Below, one piece after another: positions 36,785 to 45,951 of a stretch of DNA of 64,000 bases. The position numbers were made by a program, and so were the translations under genes. The DNA is taken from contig JACKDV010000014.1 in the NCBI GenBank assembly GCA_020633315.1, positions 62,001 through 126,000 on the forward strand, read 5' to 3'. The stretch's first letter is position 1. Every line of letters begins with the position of its first letter. This DNA comes from Myxococcales bacterium. Lineage in GTDB: Bacteria; Myxococcota_A; Polyangia; Nannocystales; Nannocystaceae. A model generated the notes under the pieces. The model had not been told where the DNA came from. It did no database searches and saw only the letters and a program-made list of their open reading frames with translations.

Positions 36785-38137
36785 GTGCCGCGTCGTCCAT
36801 CCTTGCTGTCGCGCGCCGGCGCCTCGGCGCTGGTGCGGCGAGCGGCCGCGGCGGCGCTCGACCGCGTGGCGCAGGGCGTGGGGCGGATCTCGGGGCGGCT
36901 GGAGCGAGCCGAGGCGAGCCGCGACGACGAGCCGCGCCGCGAGCCCGCGGTGACGACCCCGCCCGCCGTGGATGTCGTGCGGATCGAGCGATCCAACGGC
37001 GAGGCAGCCCCCCGCGAGCCCGGGCGCACGACCTCGCCCTCGGCCGCCGAGGCTCGGGGCGAGAGCATCAGGGTCACCGCGGCCCCTCGCGAGCCCTCGA
37101 TCGAGAGCACCACCGTCGCCGCGCCCCCCCGCGAGCCCTCCATCACGATCTCGCCCTCCGCCGATGCCGTGCGGCTCGAGGCCACCGACATCGCCACGGT
37201 GCGGGTGGAGCTGGTGCGCGTGGGCCCGGCGAGCACCACCGTCGAGTCGCGGCCGGCCGCGGCCCCACCGATCCCCACGCCCTCCCATGCGCTGGCGCTG
37301 GTGGCCAACCTCCGTCGTCGGCTGGAGCCGCGCCTCGACGATCTGCGCCGGGGCGGCGACTGGGAGCGCGCCGATGATCCAGCCGAGGCGCTGCGCCGGC
37401 TGCGGGTGGCCACCCGTCGGCTCCGCTCCTTCACCGAGCTGTTCGAGCCGGTGCTCGGGCGGGACCGGGCCAAGGCGCTGCGCAAGCGACTGCGACGCAT
37501 CGCCCGTGGGATCGGTCCCCTGCGGGATCACGATGCGCTGCTGGCCCAGCTCGAGCGCGAGCACGCCGCGGCCGAGCCCCTCGGCCAGGCCGCGCTCGAG
37601 ATGGTGATGGTGTGGGCGAGGGAGCGGCGGGAGTCGCTGGTGCCCGCGGCCCGGCGATGCATCGCACGCGCGGAGACGGAGCGCCTCGCGAGCGAGCTCG
37701 AGGGCGAGCTCGACCGCGTATACGGACGGGTGCTCCGGCTCGACGAGCGCCTCGAGCAGGAGGTGCCGGCGCTGATGGAGCCCGTCCTCGAGCGAGCCCT
37801 TCGCGGCCTGCCCGAGACCACCGACGATCAGTCGCTCGAGGTGCTCCACGATCTCCGGCTCCGGGCCAAGCGCCTGCGCTACGCGGCGGAGCTGGTCCAG
37901 CCCACGCTCGGGCGCCGCTACCGGGAGCTCCGCAAGCCCGCCAAGCAGGTCCAGCGAGCGCTCGGGGAGCACCGCGACCGCGCGAGGCTGGCCCAGGTGC
38001 TCGACCAGCGCGCCGCGGTGCTGCGCTCGCAGGGGCTGCCCACCCTCGCGACGGCGCTGGTCGGCCTGGAGGCCCACGCCAAGGGCCGACTGCCGCCGCC
38101 GCCCTCCGCCCGCGCCCTGCTCGGCGCCCGACGCTGA
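36785..38137 (+). CDS. CHAD-domain protein
   Basis: About 450 residues. The first 160 are low-complexity with repeated PREPS/PSADAV pieces. The CHAD domain fills about 165-450: LRRLRVATRRLRSFTELFEP, LRKRLRRIARGIGPLRDHDALL, and the C-terminal HDLRLRAKRLRYAAELVQ show the basic, His-containing helices that bind polyphosphate. Such proteins attach to polyP granules or act with polyP enzymes. None is next to it. The GTG at 36785 is chosen; another GTG lies 15 bases upstream. Confidence 0.85.
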   Translation: MPRRPSLLSRAGASALVRRAAAAALDRVAQGVGRISGRLERAEASRDDEPRREPAVTTPPAVDVVRIERSNGEAAPREPGRTTSPSAAEARGESIRVTAAPREPSIESTTVAAPPREPSITISPSADAVRLEATDIATVRVELVRVGPASTTVESRPAAAPPIPTPSHALALVANLRRRLEPRLDDLRRGGDWERADDPAEALRRLRVATRRLRSFTELFEPVLGRDRAKALRKRLRRIARGIGPLRDHDALLAQLEREHAAAEPLGQAALEMVMVWARERRESLVPAARRCIARAETERLASELEGELDRVYGRVLRLDERLEQEVPALMEPVLERALRGLPETTDDQSLEVLHDLRLRAKRLRYAAELVQPTLGRRYRELRKPAKQVQRALGEHRDRARLAQVLDQRAAVLRSQGLPTLATALVGLEAHAKGRLPPPPSARALLGARR

Positions 38138-38364
38138 GCGATCCGAGACCCGGGGCGAGACTCCTCGCGGGCTCCAGCGATCGGTTGACGTCCCCGTCGA
38201 TCGCCCCTCGATGGACGCCACCATCGGCGCGAGACGACCGAGCCGGATCCCCCGGGCGCCCGCGGCCCCGCACGGGCAAGCGAGCGTCGCGGGAGGGCCC
38301 GGGCCTCCGCGGTCACTGCGCGACACCGCGCTCGCATCGATGGAGTAGCCTTGGGAACGAGCCG

Positions 38365-40179
38365 ATGACCGGGCGGAGCGCAGGGATCTTCGCGATCGCG
38401 ATCGCGATCGGCTGTCACGATCCAGTGGGCTCCACCGGCGACGGCGGGACTGCCCCCGATCCGCTCGCCACCGGCACCACCACCGGCCCGGGTGACGACG
38501 GCTCGACCACCGAGACCCCGCCGCCTCCCCCCGACGAGCCCGAGCCCGACCTGCCGCCGCCCGATCCGCCCCTGCCCCCCGATCTGGGCTCGGGGGAGGT
38601 GCCCGAGCACATGCCTCCGCGCTTCACCGAGGTGACGGTGGAGGCCGGGCTCGGCGAGCTCGACCCGGGCCAGCTGCTGATCCCGCCCTTCTGCGTGCTC
38701 GACTCGCTGCTGGGGCCGCCCGAGTCCACCGGCGACTACTGCCTGCCCGAGCGCTTCCTGGGCGCGGCCGCGGTGGGGGACTTCGACGGCGACCAGTGGC
38801 CCGACGTCTACCTCAGCCGCATGGACGGACCCGACTGGCTGCTGCACAACGAGGGCGACGGAACCTTCGTGGACGTGGCGGCCGAGGTGGGGCTGACGCA
38901 GGTCCACCTGACCGGCGGCGTGGCGTGGCTCGACATCGAGGGCGACGGCGACCTCGACCTGATGCTCACCACCATCGGCGACGCTCGCAACTACCTCTAC
39001 GTCAACGACGGCACCGGGCACTTCAGCGAGGAGGCGCAGGCGCGGGGCTTCGCGCTCGAGCTGGGCATGGTGCACGTGGGCACCAGCATCGGCGTGGGCG
39101 ACTACGACCGCGACGGCTACCTCGACGTGTTCGTGGCCGACTGGCACTCGTCGGTGGCGCTGGGCGAGGGCCCGGACTACGATCGCCTGCTGCACAACCT
39201 GGGCGCGGCCGATCCCGGCGTGTTCGAGGACGTGACCGCGGCGATGGGCATCGACATGCAGGCGGTGTCGGTCGAGACGGGCGCGCCCCCCGGGGCGTGG
39301 GGCTTCTCGCCGGCCTTCGTCGATCTCGACGGTGACCTGTGGCCCGAGCTGGCGCTGGCCTCCGACTACGGGGCGAGCCGGCTGTGGCACAACGACGGCC
39401 TGAGCGGCTTCACCGACGTCACCACCATGGCCGGCGTGGGCACCGACCACAACGGCATGGGCTCGGCCTTCGGCGACTACGACGGCGACGGCGACCTGGA
39501 CTGGTTCGTGACCGCGATCGACTCGCCCAGCCTCGAGGACCCCGGCAATCGCATGTACCGCAACGAGGGCGGCATGGTCTTCAGCGATGCCACCGATCAG
39601 CTCGGCGTGCGCGCGGGCGGCTGGGGCTGGGGCACCGCCATGGTCGACGGCGACCTCGACGGCGACCTCGACCTGGTGATGGCCGCCGGCTTCCCCGGCA
39701 GCGCCTACGGCGAGGACCCGGTGCGGCTGTGGGTGAACAACGGCGAGGGTCCGTGGCCCGAGCTGGCGCTCGAGCGCGGGCTCGACTTCCACCGCCAGGG
39801 CCGGGGCCTGGTCGCCTTCGACTACGATCGCGACGGCGACCTCGACCTGCTGGTGCACTCCAACACCGAGACCCCCGGGCTGTTCCGCAACGACGTGGAG
39901 ACCGGCACGTGGCTCGAGCTGCGGGCCGCGGGCCAGGGCGGCAACTCCCGGGGCATCGGGGCGCAGGTGCGGCTGTGGGTGTCGCCGGGGGACGAGCCGC
40001 AGCTGCGGCACATCGGGGTGGGCAGCCACTACCTGGGCCACGCCGAGGCGGCGGCCTACTTCGGCCTGGGCGACGGCGAGGCGCCCGTGCACCGGGTGGA
40101 GCTGCGGTGGCCGGCCACCGGCGAGACCTGGGTGATGCAGGACCTGCCCCGCAACCAGCGGGTGCTGGCGATCGAGTGA
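38365..40179 (+). CDS. FG-GAP/ASPIC (CRTAC1-like) lipoprotein
   Basis: 604 residues. The signal peptide has a short hydrophobic core (AGIFAIAIAIGC) with lipobox Cys17, followed by a Thr/Pro/Asp spacer. Then come FG-GAP repeats with calcium-type D-x-D-x-D loops (AVGDFDGDQWPDVYLSRMDG, DYDGDGDLDWFV, AFDYDRDGDLDLLVH), forming a beta-propeller. The last 80 residues are an ASPIC/UnbV domain (GNSRGIGAQVRLWV, HYLGHAEAAAYFGLGDGE). It is a secreted or surface calcium-binding protein of the kind common in marine and soil predators; ligand unknown. Confidence 0.9.
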   Translation: MTGRSAGIFAIAIAIGCHDPVGSTGDGGTAPDPLATGTTTGPGDDGSTTETPPPPPDEPEPDLPPPDPPLPPDLGSGEVPEHMPPRFTEVTVEAGLGELDPGQLLIPPFCVLDSLLGPPESTGDYCLPERFLGAAAVGDFDGDQWPDVYLSRMDGPDWLLHNEGDGTFVDVAAEVGLTQVHLTGGVAWLDIEGDGDLDLMLTTIGDARNYLYVNDGTGHFSEEAQARGFALELGMVHVGTSIGVGDYDRDGYLDVFVADWHSSVALGEGPDYDRLLHNLGAADPGVFEDVTAAMGIDMQAVSVETGAPPGAWGFSPAFVDLDGDLWPELALASDYGASRLWHNDGLSGFTDVTTMAGVGTDHNGMGSAFGDYDGDGDLDWFVTAIDSPSLEDPGNRMYRNEGGMVFSDATDQLGVRAGGWGWGTAMVDGDLDGDLDLVMAAGFPGSAYGEDPVRLWVNNGEGPWPELALERGLDFHRQGRGLVAFDYDRDGDLDLLVHSNTETPGLFRNDVETGTWLELRAAGQGGNSRGIGAQVRLWVSPGDEPQLRHIGVGSHYLGHAEAAAYFGLGDGEAPVHRVELRWPATGETWVMQDLPRNQRVLAIE

Positions 40180-40192
40180 TCGAGGCCGCGGC

Positions 40193-41386
40193 TCAGCGCA
40201 CGATCTCGCGGGCGACCACCAGCCGCTGGATCTCGTTGGTGCCCTCGTAGATCCGCGTGATGCGGGCGTCTCGGTACAGCCGCTCCACCAGGTACTCCTG
40301 CGAGTAGCCGTTGCCGCCGTGCAGCTGCAGCATCCGATCCACCACGCGACCGCAGCCCTCGGAGGCGGCGAGCTTGGCCATGCTGGTCTCCATGGGGGCC
40401 CGCTCGCCGCGATCGAGCAGGGCGGCGGCCCGCAGGGTGAGCAGCCAGGCCGCGTCGAGGTCGGTGCGGCTGTCGGCGATGGCGAAGCGCGAGGCCTGGA
40501 AGTCGACCACCCGCTGGCCGAAGGCGCGGCGCTGCGCCGCGTAGCGCACCCCCTCGGCGAACGCGGCCTCGGCGATGCCGAGCGACTGCGCCGCGATGCC
40601 GATGCGCCCGGCGCCCAGCGCCCCCAGGGCCACCGCGTAGCCCCGCCCCAGCGAGCCCACCAGCTGCGAGCGCGGGACCTCCACCCCCTCGAAGTGGACC
40701 TGCACGGTGCCCGAGCTGCGCAGGCCCATCTTGTGCTCGTCCTTGCCGATGGTGAGCCCCGGCGTGTCGCGCTCCACCACGAAGGCGCTGATGCCATCGC
40801 GGCCCGCCTCGGGATCGGTCTTGGCGAACACCAGGTAGATCCCGGCGTGTGCCCCCGAGGTGATCCACTGCTTGCTGCCGTCGATCACGAAGCCATCGCC
40901 CTTGGCCACCGCGCGGGTCCGCAGGGCGCTGGCATCGGAGCCGGCGTCGGGCTCGGTGAGGCAGAAGCCGGCCGGGCCCAGCTCGCCGCGGGCGAAGGGC
41001 GAGAGCCAGCGCTCGCGCTGCTCGGGGCTGGCGTGGTCGGCCAGGATGCAGGCCACCAGGTTGCTCGAGGCGAGGATCACCGCCACCGAGGCGCAGGCCT
41101 GGGCGATCGCCTGCATGGCCAGCACGTAGCCGGTGTTGTCCGCCCCGGCCCCGCCGTCGTCCACGGACACCTTCATGCCCAGCAGGCCCATGCCGCCCAG
41201 CTCGCGCACCAGCTCGAGGGGGAAGCGGCCGCTGCGGTCGCGCTCGGCCGCGCCGGGGGCGATCCGCTCGCGGGCGAAGCTCGACGCGGCGTCTCGCATG
41301 AGCCGCTGCTCCTCGGTGAAGCGGAAGCCCAGGCGATCGAGGGGGACCTCTACGCGCAGCGAGGCATCATCGGGAGACGTGGCCAT
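40193..41386 (-). CDS. Acyl-CoA dehydrogenase
   Basis: 397 residues, FAD-dependent, catalysing the first step of beta-oxidation of acyl-CoA. The fold is complete: FTEEQRLMRDAASSFARERI at the start, GFCLTEPDAGSDASALRT, DGSKQWITSGAHAGIYLV, and QLHGGNGYSQEYLVERLYRD followed by YEGTNEIQ, in which the Glu is the catalytic base of short-chain-type enzymes. Its stop is 14 bases from that of the convergent FG-GAP gene. Chain-length specificity cannot be read from the sequence. Confidence 0.93.
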   Translation of the reverse strand: MATSPDDASLRVEVPLDRLGFRFTEEQRLMRDAASSFARERIAPGAAERDRSGRFPLELVRELGGMGLLGMKVSVDDGGAGADNTGYVLAMQAIAQACASVAVILASSNLVACILADHASPEQRERWLSPFARGELGPAGFCLTEPDAGSDASALRTRAVAKGDGFVIDGSKQWITSGAHAGIYLVFAKTDPEAGRDGISAFVVERDTPGLTIGKDEHKMGLRSSGTVQVHFEGVEVPRSQLVGSLGRGYAVALGALGAGRIGIAAQSLGIAEAAFAEGVRYAAQRRAFGQRVVDFQASRFAIADSRTDLDAAWLLTLRAAALLDRGERAPMETSMAKLAASEGCGRVVDRMLQLHGGNGYSQEYLVERLYRDARITRIYEGTNEIQRLVVAREIVR

Positions 41387-41458
41387 GCCCCAGCGTAGGG
41401 GATCTTCGCGGGCCGCGAGCGTGAGCTTGGGCCGATGCTCCGGGGAGAAGGAGAGGGC

Positions 41459-42478
41459 TCAGCCGCCGCTCCACTCCTTGGCGCTCTTGCGCGATCCGTC
41501 GGGGAGCACCAGCAGCGGCCGATCGGCGAGACCGGTGTCTTGCAGCATGGGGACCATCGACTTGAGGCGTACCGGCATCTCGGGCACGAGCTCGTCGCCC
41601 TCGGCCTCGAGCCCGATCTCGAGCTCGCGCCCCTCGGAGTCGGCCATCCACCACGCCCACAGGGCCTCGATCCGCTGGCTGAAGATGTCGAGGGTGAGCG
41701 CGGTCCCTCCGATGGGGGAGATGCGGGCCACCCGGTGCCCCGACTCGGCGTCGGTGAAGGCCAGGTCGGCCGCCTCCTCGCCGCGCGCGGGCCCGTCCGG
41801 CTGGTTGCCCAGGCCGGGGTGGATCACGATCTCCATGGTGGTCCCCGGCTTCACCCGGCCGGCCACGATCTGCGCGTTGGCATCGGCGAGCACGCTGCCG
41901 AAGCGACCCATCCCCGCGAGCTCGCGGTCCCGCTCGATGCTCGCGAGGGTCTCGGCCGAGATCACCCCGGCCTCCACCTGCGTGCGGATCTGGTCGAGCG
42001 CCGCGTCGCCGGACGCCTTGGCGTCGCCCATCATGCCCCCGAGCTGCCCCTTGACTTTGGCGGTCTCGGCCTCGATGAGGATCCTCGAGCAGGACATCGC
42101 CTCCTCGAACTTCGAGGCGTCGAGCCGGCACTGCAGGTAGCGATTGAAGGTCGCCTCGTCGATCGCGTCCTCGTTGCGGGTGCGCTCGCCCTCCGCCAGG
42201 CACTCCTGGAGCTTGCGCGCCAGCCGTTCCTTGGGGGTGGGCTGGCCGAGGATGCTCTCGTCGAGCGTGGCCCCCAGCTCCACCTCGTGCTGGCAGCTGC
42301 GGTGGAGCAGCGATCCGTCCCCCGCGGCGAGGCCCTCGGCCTCGCCCTCGCCCTCGGCCCCGGCCGCGCCCTCGGGCTTGGCCGCCGCCTTGGCGTCCTC
42401 GGGTCGACTGGCGTCGGCGTCTCCCTTGGAGCAGGAGGCGAGCACGAGCAGGAGGGTGGCGAGAGTGCGATGCAGCAT
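41459..42478 (-). CDS. Lipoprotein of unknown function
   Basis: 339 residues with lipobox LLLVLASC near residue 16 and a charged Ala/Glu/Gly spacer. The body has a helical first half with several Cys (LHRSCQHEVELGATLDES, YLQCRLDASKFEEAMSCSR) and a beta-rich second half (MEIVIHPGLGNQPDG, RVARISPIGGTALTLDIF). No known domain is recognised. It lies 31 bases upstream of acyl-CoA dehydrogenase in sequence terms but 73 bases by transcription order, and 32 bases after recN, so read-through from recN is possible. Confidence 0.8.
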   Translation of the reverse strand: MLHRTLATLLLVLASCSKGDADASRPEDAKAAAKPEGAAGAEGEGEAEGLAAGDGSLLHRSCQHEVELGATLDESILGQPTPKERLARKLQECLAEGERTRNEDAIDEATFNRYLQCRLDASKFEEAMSCSRILIEAETAKVKGQLGGMMGDAKASGDAALDQIRTQVEAGVISAETLASIERDRELAGMGRFGSVLADANAQIVAGRVKPGTTMEIVIHPGLGNQPDGPARGEEAADLAFTDAESGHRVARISPIGGTALTLDIFSQRIEALWAWWMADSEGRELEIGLEAEGDELVPEMPVRLKSMVPMLQDTGLADRPLLVLPDGSRKSAKEWSGG

Positions 42479-42509
42479 GGGTCGCGGGGTTTGTACCCCA
42501 CGGTCCCCC

Positions 42510-44279
42510 TCAGCGCGAGGCCGCCCGCTTGCGCTTGACCGCCGGCGCGGGGCGCTTGGCCGCCTTCGCCTTGCTGCTGCCCCGGGCCTCGGCCTTGGCT
42601 CGCGCCGCTTCCTCGAGCAGCTGGCGAGCATGCTCGCGCGCGCTGTCTCCCACGTCCTCGCCGCCGAGCATCCGCGCCAGCTCCTCCACCCGCTCGGCCT
42701 CGTCGAGCCGCGTCACGCGGGTGATGGTGCGCCCCCGCTGCGTCCGCTTGTCCACGCGGTAGTGGGCATCGGCGAAGGCGGCGATCTGGGGCAGGTGGGT
42801 CACGCACAGCACCTGGTGCCCGGCCGCCGCGGCCTCGAGCCGACGCCCGATCGCCACCGCCACCGCGCCCCCCACCCCGGCGTCGACCTCGTCGAACACG
42901 TAGGTGGCCACGCGATCCTCGTGGGCCAGGGCGTTCTTGATCGCCAGCAGCACCCGCGACAGCTCGCCCCCCGAGGCCACGCGCGACAGCGGGGCCAGGG
43001 GCTCGCCGGGGTTGGCGCAGAACAGGAACTCCACCCGATCGATGCCGGTGGGCCCGGGCTGGTCGGGCTGCAGGGCCTCCACGCGCACGGTGAGCCGAGC
43101 CCCCGGCATGTGGAGGGTGCGCAGCTCCTGCTCGACGGCACGGGCCAGGCCCTTGGCCGCGGCCGCTCGCGCCTCGTGCAGGCGCCCGGCACTCAGCACG
43201 CACTCGGCCAGCCGCGCCCCCACCTCGTGCTCGAGGCCCATCAGCTCCTCCTCGGCGCGGTCGAGGCGGGCCAGCTCGTCGCGCATCTCGTCGAGCTTCT
43301 CGGCGAGCTCGTCCACCTCCACGCCGTGCTTGCGACGCAGGCGCTCGAGCTCGTGCATGCGCTCGGTAGCGATCTCCAGCTCGCCCGGCTCGATCTCCAG
43401 CTCGCCGGCAAAGCGAGCCGCGCTGCGGGCCGCCTCCTCGCAGGCCACCTGCGCCGCGGCGAGCTGCTCCTGGATCTGCACCAGCAGCTCGGAGCCCTCG
43501 GCCCCCCGGCGCACCCGATCGAGCAGCGAGCCCAGGCGGCCCGCGATCGCATCGTCGGCCTCGTAGAGCACGGAGTGCGCGTCGCGGGCGAACTCGGCCC
43601 AGCGCTGGGCGTCGCGCAGCAGGCTCAGCCGCCCGTGCAGCGCCTCGTACTCGCCGGGCTCGGGCGCGACCTCCTCGAGCTCCTCGATCTGGAAGCGCAG
43701 GTAGTCCATGCGCACCCCGGCCTCGCGCGCCCGCGCCTGCAGATCCTCGCGGCGCTCGTCGGCCTCGCGCCAGGCTCGGTACGCGGCCGCGTGCTCGGCC
43801 CGATCACCCTCCAGCCGCGCCCAGGCGTCGAGCACCTCGAGGTGCCGCGCCGGGTGGGTGAGGAAGTGGTGCTCGTGCTGGCTGCAGATGTCCACGAGCT
43901 GCTCGCCCACCCGTCCCAGCAGCGCCTGGGTGGTGGGGGTGGATTGCACGAAGGAGCGACCGCGGCCGCTGCGGGGGACCACGCGGCGCAGCAGCACCCC
44001 CTCGTCGTCCTCCACCGGGAGCCCGTGCTCCTCGAGCAGCCCCTGCAGCCGCTGCCACAGCGTCTCCGAGGGCTCGAAGCAGGCGTCGATGGTGGCTGCC
44101 TCCTCGCCCTGGCGCACCAGCTCGGCGCGGCCCCGGCCGCCGCGCAGCAGGGCCAGCGCCTCCACGATGATCGACTTGCCCGCCCCGGTCTCGCCGGTGA
44201 GCACGTTCATGCCGGGCGACAGCTCGAGCGTGACGTCGTCGAGCAATGCGAGGCCGCGGATGCGCAGGTAGCCGAGCAC
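42510..44279 (-). CDS. recN: DNA repair protein RecN
   Basis: 589 residues, an SMC-like ATPase used in double-strand break repair. The Walker A motif is in NVLTGETGAGKSIIVEALAL, the Q-loop region in SQHEHHFLTHP, coiled coil fills about 165-370, and the C-terminal head has SRVASGGELSRVLLAIKNAL (signature) and YVFDEVDAGVGG (Walker B) with VTHLPQIAAFAD. A basic tail (SSKAKAAKRP) is extra. Start is GTG at 44279. Confidence 0.96.
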   Translation of the reverse strand: MLGYLRIRGLALLDDVTLELSPGMNVLTGETGAGKSIIVEALALLRGGRGRAELVRQGEEAATIDACFEPSETLWQRLQGLLEEHGLPVEDDEGVLLRRVVPRSGRGRSFVQSTPTTQALLGRVGEQLVDICSQHEHHFLTHPARHLEVLDAWARLEGDRAEHAAAYRAWREADERREDLQARAREAGVRMDYLRFQIEELEEVAPEPGEYEALHGRLSLLRDAQRWAEFARDAHSVLYEADDAIAGRLGSLLDRVRRGAEGSELLVQIQEQLAAAQVACEEAARSAARFAGELEIEPGELEIATERMHELERLRRKHGVEVDELAEKLDEMRDELARLDRAEEELMGLEHEVGARLAECVLSAGRLHEARAAAAKGLARAVEQELRTLHMPGARLTVRVEALQPDQPGPTGIDRVEFLFCANPGEPLAPLSRVASGGELSRVLLAIKNALAHEDRVATYVFDEVDAGVGGAVAVAIGRRLEAAAAGHQVLCVTHLPQIAAFADAHYRVDKRTQRGRTITRVTRLDEAERVEELARMLGGEDVGDSAREHARQLLEEAARAKAEARGSSKAKAAKRPAPAVKRKRAASR

Positions 44280-44422
44280 GGAGGGCGGAGGCTAGCAGGG
44301 ACCGCGAACGCGAGCACCCGCGCGGAGATCGGCGGCCCGCGGCCCCGGCCCGACCACCATTGGCCTCGGGTCGCGAGGGGCGGTCGCGAACCCCGCCCGT
44401 GCCCGCCTCGGGGCGTTGCGGC

Positions 44423-44977
44423 ATGCTGCTCGTCGTGCCCCGGCTCATCTCGCGGGCGGAGGCGCTGACGCGCATCCGCGAGGAGGGTGGTCGCCCCGAG
44501 TGCCTCATGTGCGCCATCGCAGCGCGCCGGTGCGGACCGGTGCACGCGGTGCACGAGGACGAGCGGATGCTGGTGATGCTGCCCCGCTACGTGCGGCGCT
44601 GGGGCCACCTGCTGGTGATGCCCAAGGCGCACGTGGTGTCGTACGACGAGGTGGAGCCGGCACAGTGGCTCGAGGCCTCGCACCTGGCCCTGGTCGCGGC
44701 GCGAGTGATCGAGCGGGTGCAGCGGCCGCGTCGCTGCTACGTGGCGAGCACGGGCAGCAGCGCCGGCGAGCTCACCCAGACCTCCCGGCACCTGCACTTG
44801 CACGTCATCCCGCTGTACGAGCCCGACGACAAGCCCACCGACATCTTCAGCTGGAGCGAGGGCGTATTCGTGGCCGAGCCCGCCGAGTGGGAGGCGCTGC
44901 GCGACGCCTACCGCGAGGTGTGGCCCGAGGTGGCCGCGGCCTGCCCTCCCTCGATGGCGGGACCGGTGGGATCGTAG
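44423..44977 (+). CDS. HIT-family hydrolase
   Basis: 184 residues. The HIT motif HLHLHVIPL and the fold (CLMCAIAARRC, MLVMLPRYVRRWGHLLVMPK) place it among histidine-triad nucleotide hydrolases/transferases. The Cys pair in CLMC may bind zinc, as in many HIT proteins. The stop lies 70 bases inside the 3' end of the convergent lipoprotein gene, an unusual overlap. ATG 44423 is used; a GTG 24 bases upstream is possible. Confidence 0.85.
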   Translation: MLLVVPRLISRAEALTRIREEGGRPECLMCAIAARRCGPVHAVHEDERMLVMLPRYVRRWGHLLVMPKAHVVSYDEVEPAQWLEASHLALVAARVIERVQRPRRCYVASTGSSAGELTQTSRHLHLHVIPLYEPDDKPTDIFSWSEGVFVAEPAEWEALRDAYREVWPEVAAACPPSMAGPVGS

Positions 44978-45951
44978 TCGGAGAGCGCCGCCGCGATCGC
45001 CTCGAGCTGCTCCACGCCGGGCCGATAGCGCTCGTTGTCGAAGGCCAGCGCCCGGTGCCAGCGCGACCACGGCGTGGGGGCCGGGCCGGTGGCGATCCAC
45101 TCGGGCCAGGCCCGCCAGCCCAGCACCTGCGGCGAGGCCTGGGCCACGGGGCTGGCGGCCAGGTCGAGCACCAGCCGTCGCTCCTCGCGGACGCGCTCGC
45201 GGATGGCGGGGGTCCCCACCGACCAGTGCGCCACCATGGCCTCGTTGCACAGCACGTACTCGCGAAAGGGGATGCTCTGCTCGGCGCCCACCCGCAGGTG
45301 ATAGACGGCTCCGATGCGCTCGGGTCGGGCCAGGATCTCCGCCTCGGGGACCTCGTGGCCCTCGCCGTCTCGGAAGCTCCACGGCGGCTCGGCGTCGGGG
45401 CGCAGGCGGGCGATCACGGCGTGGGGCTCGAGCTCCACGCGGATGAGCGCCTCGCCGTAGCGCCGCGGGCCCTTGCCGAGCACGGTGGCGAAGGGGCTGG
45501 TCCAGGCGTAGCGACGACGCTCGAGGCTGGGCGTGTCGCGGAGCACCGCGGCCAGCTCGTGGCCGGGTCGTCCCTGCTCCACCATCTCGTCGAGCAGGCG
45601 ATTGAACGGGGTGGCCCGCCCGGCCGTGGCCGCGGTGGCCACGAGCAGGGGACCACCCGCGCGCAGGGCCTCGATCTGCTCGGGCGTGGTCCAGGTATAG
45701 AGGTCGCGTCGCACCCAGCTCTCCGTGGTCACGGCGTGGACATCGAGCCGCGCCTCGAGCGAGTCGGGCCCGGCCGTCTCCTCGTGGGCCGCGACCGGCT
45801 CGGCGAGCTCGACCACCGCGGCGGCGGAGGACGAGGGCGAAGGCGGAGGCGCGGAGGGAGGCGTCGCGGCGCAGCCCGTGATCCACCAGGCCGCCAGGCC
45901 CTCGGCGACGCGCTCGAGCCACCCGCGGCCCTCAGGCGCGCGCCAGCACAC
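44908..45951 (-). CDS. Lipoprotein of unknown function
   Basis: 347 residues. The start region WLERVAEGLAAWWITGC could be a lipoprotein signal (Cys near 27), though its hydrophobic core is short. The body has repeated Trp-rich pieces (RRDLYTWTTPEQIEALRAG, YAWTSPFATVLGKGPRRYG, PSFRDGEGHE-like), suggesting a beta-rich fold. No family recognised. The GTG start overlaps the MFS gene by 20 bases, making it the last gene of a three-gene overlapping operon. Confidence 0.75.
   Translation of the reverse strand: MCWRAPEGRGWLERVAEGLAAWWITGCAATPPSAPPPSPSSSAAAVVELAEPVAAHEETAGPDSLEARLDVHAVTTESWVRRDLYTWTTPEQIEALRAGGPLLVATAATAGRATPFNRLLDEMVEQGRPGHELAAVLRDTPSLERRRYAWTSPFATVLGKGPRRYGEALIRVELEPHAVIARLRPDAEPPWSFRDGEGHEVPEAEILARPERIGAVYHLRVGAEQSIPFREYVLCNEAMVAHWSVGTPAIRERVREERRLVLDLAASPVAQASPQVLGWRAWPEWIATGPAPTPWSRWHRALAFDNERYRPGVEQLEAIAAALSDYDPTGPAIEGGQAAATSGHTSR

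Noticed and set aside
38138..38364. Gene in the gap after the CHAD protein
   Set aside because: No frame with a start, Shine-Dalgarno sequence and consistent codon use was found in these 227 bases.
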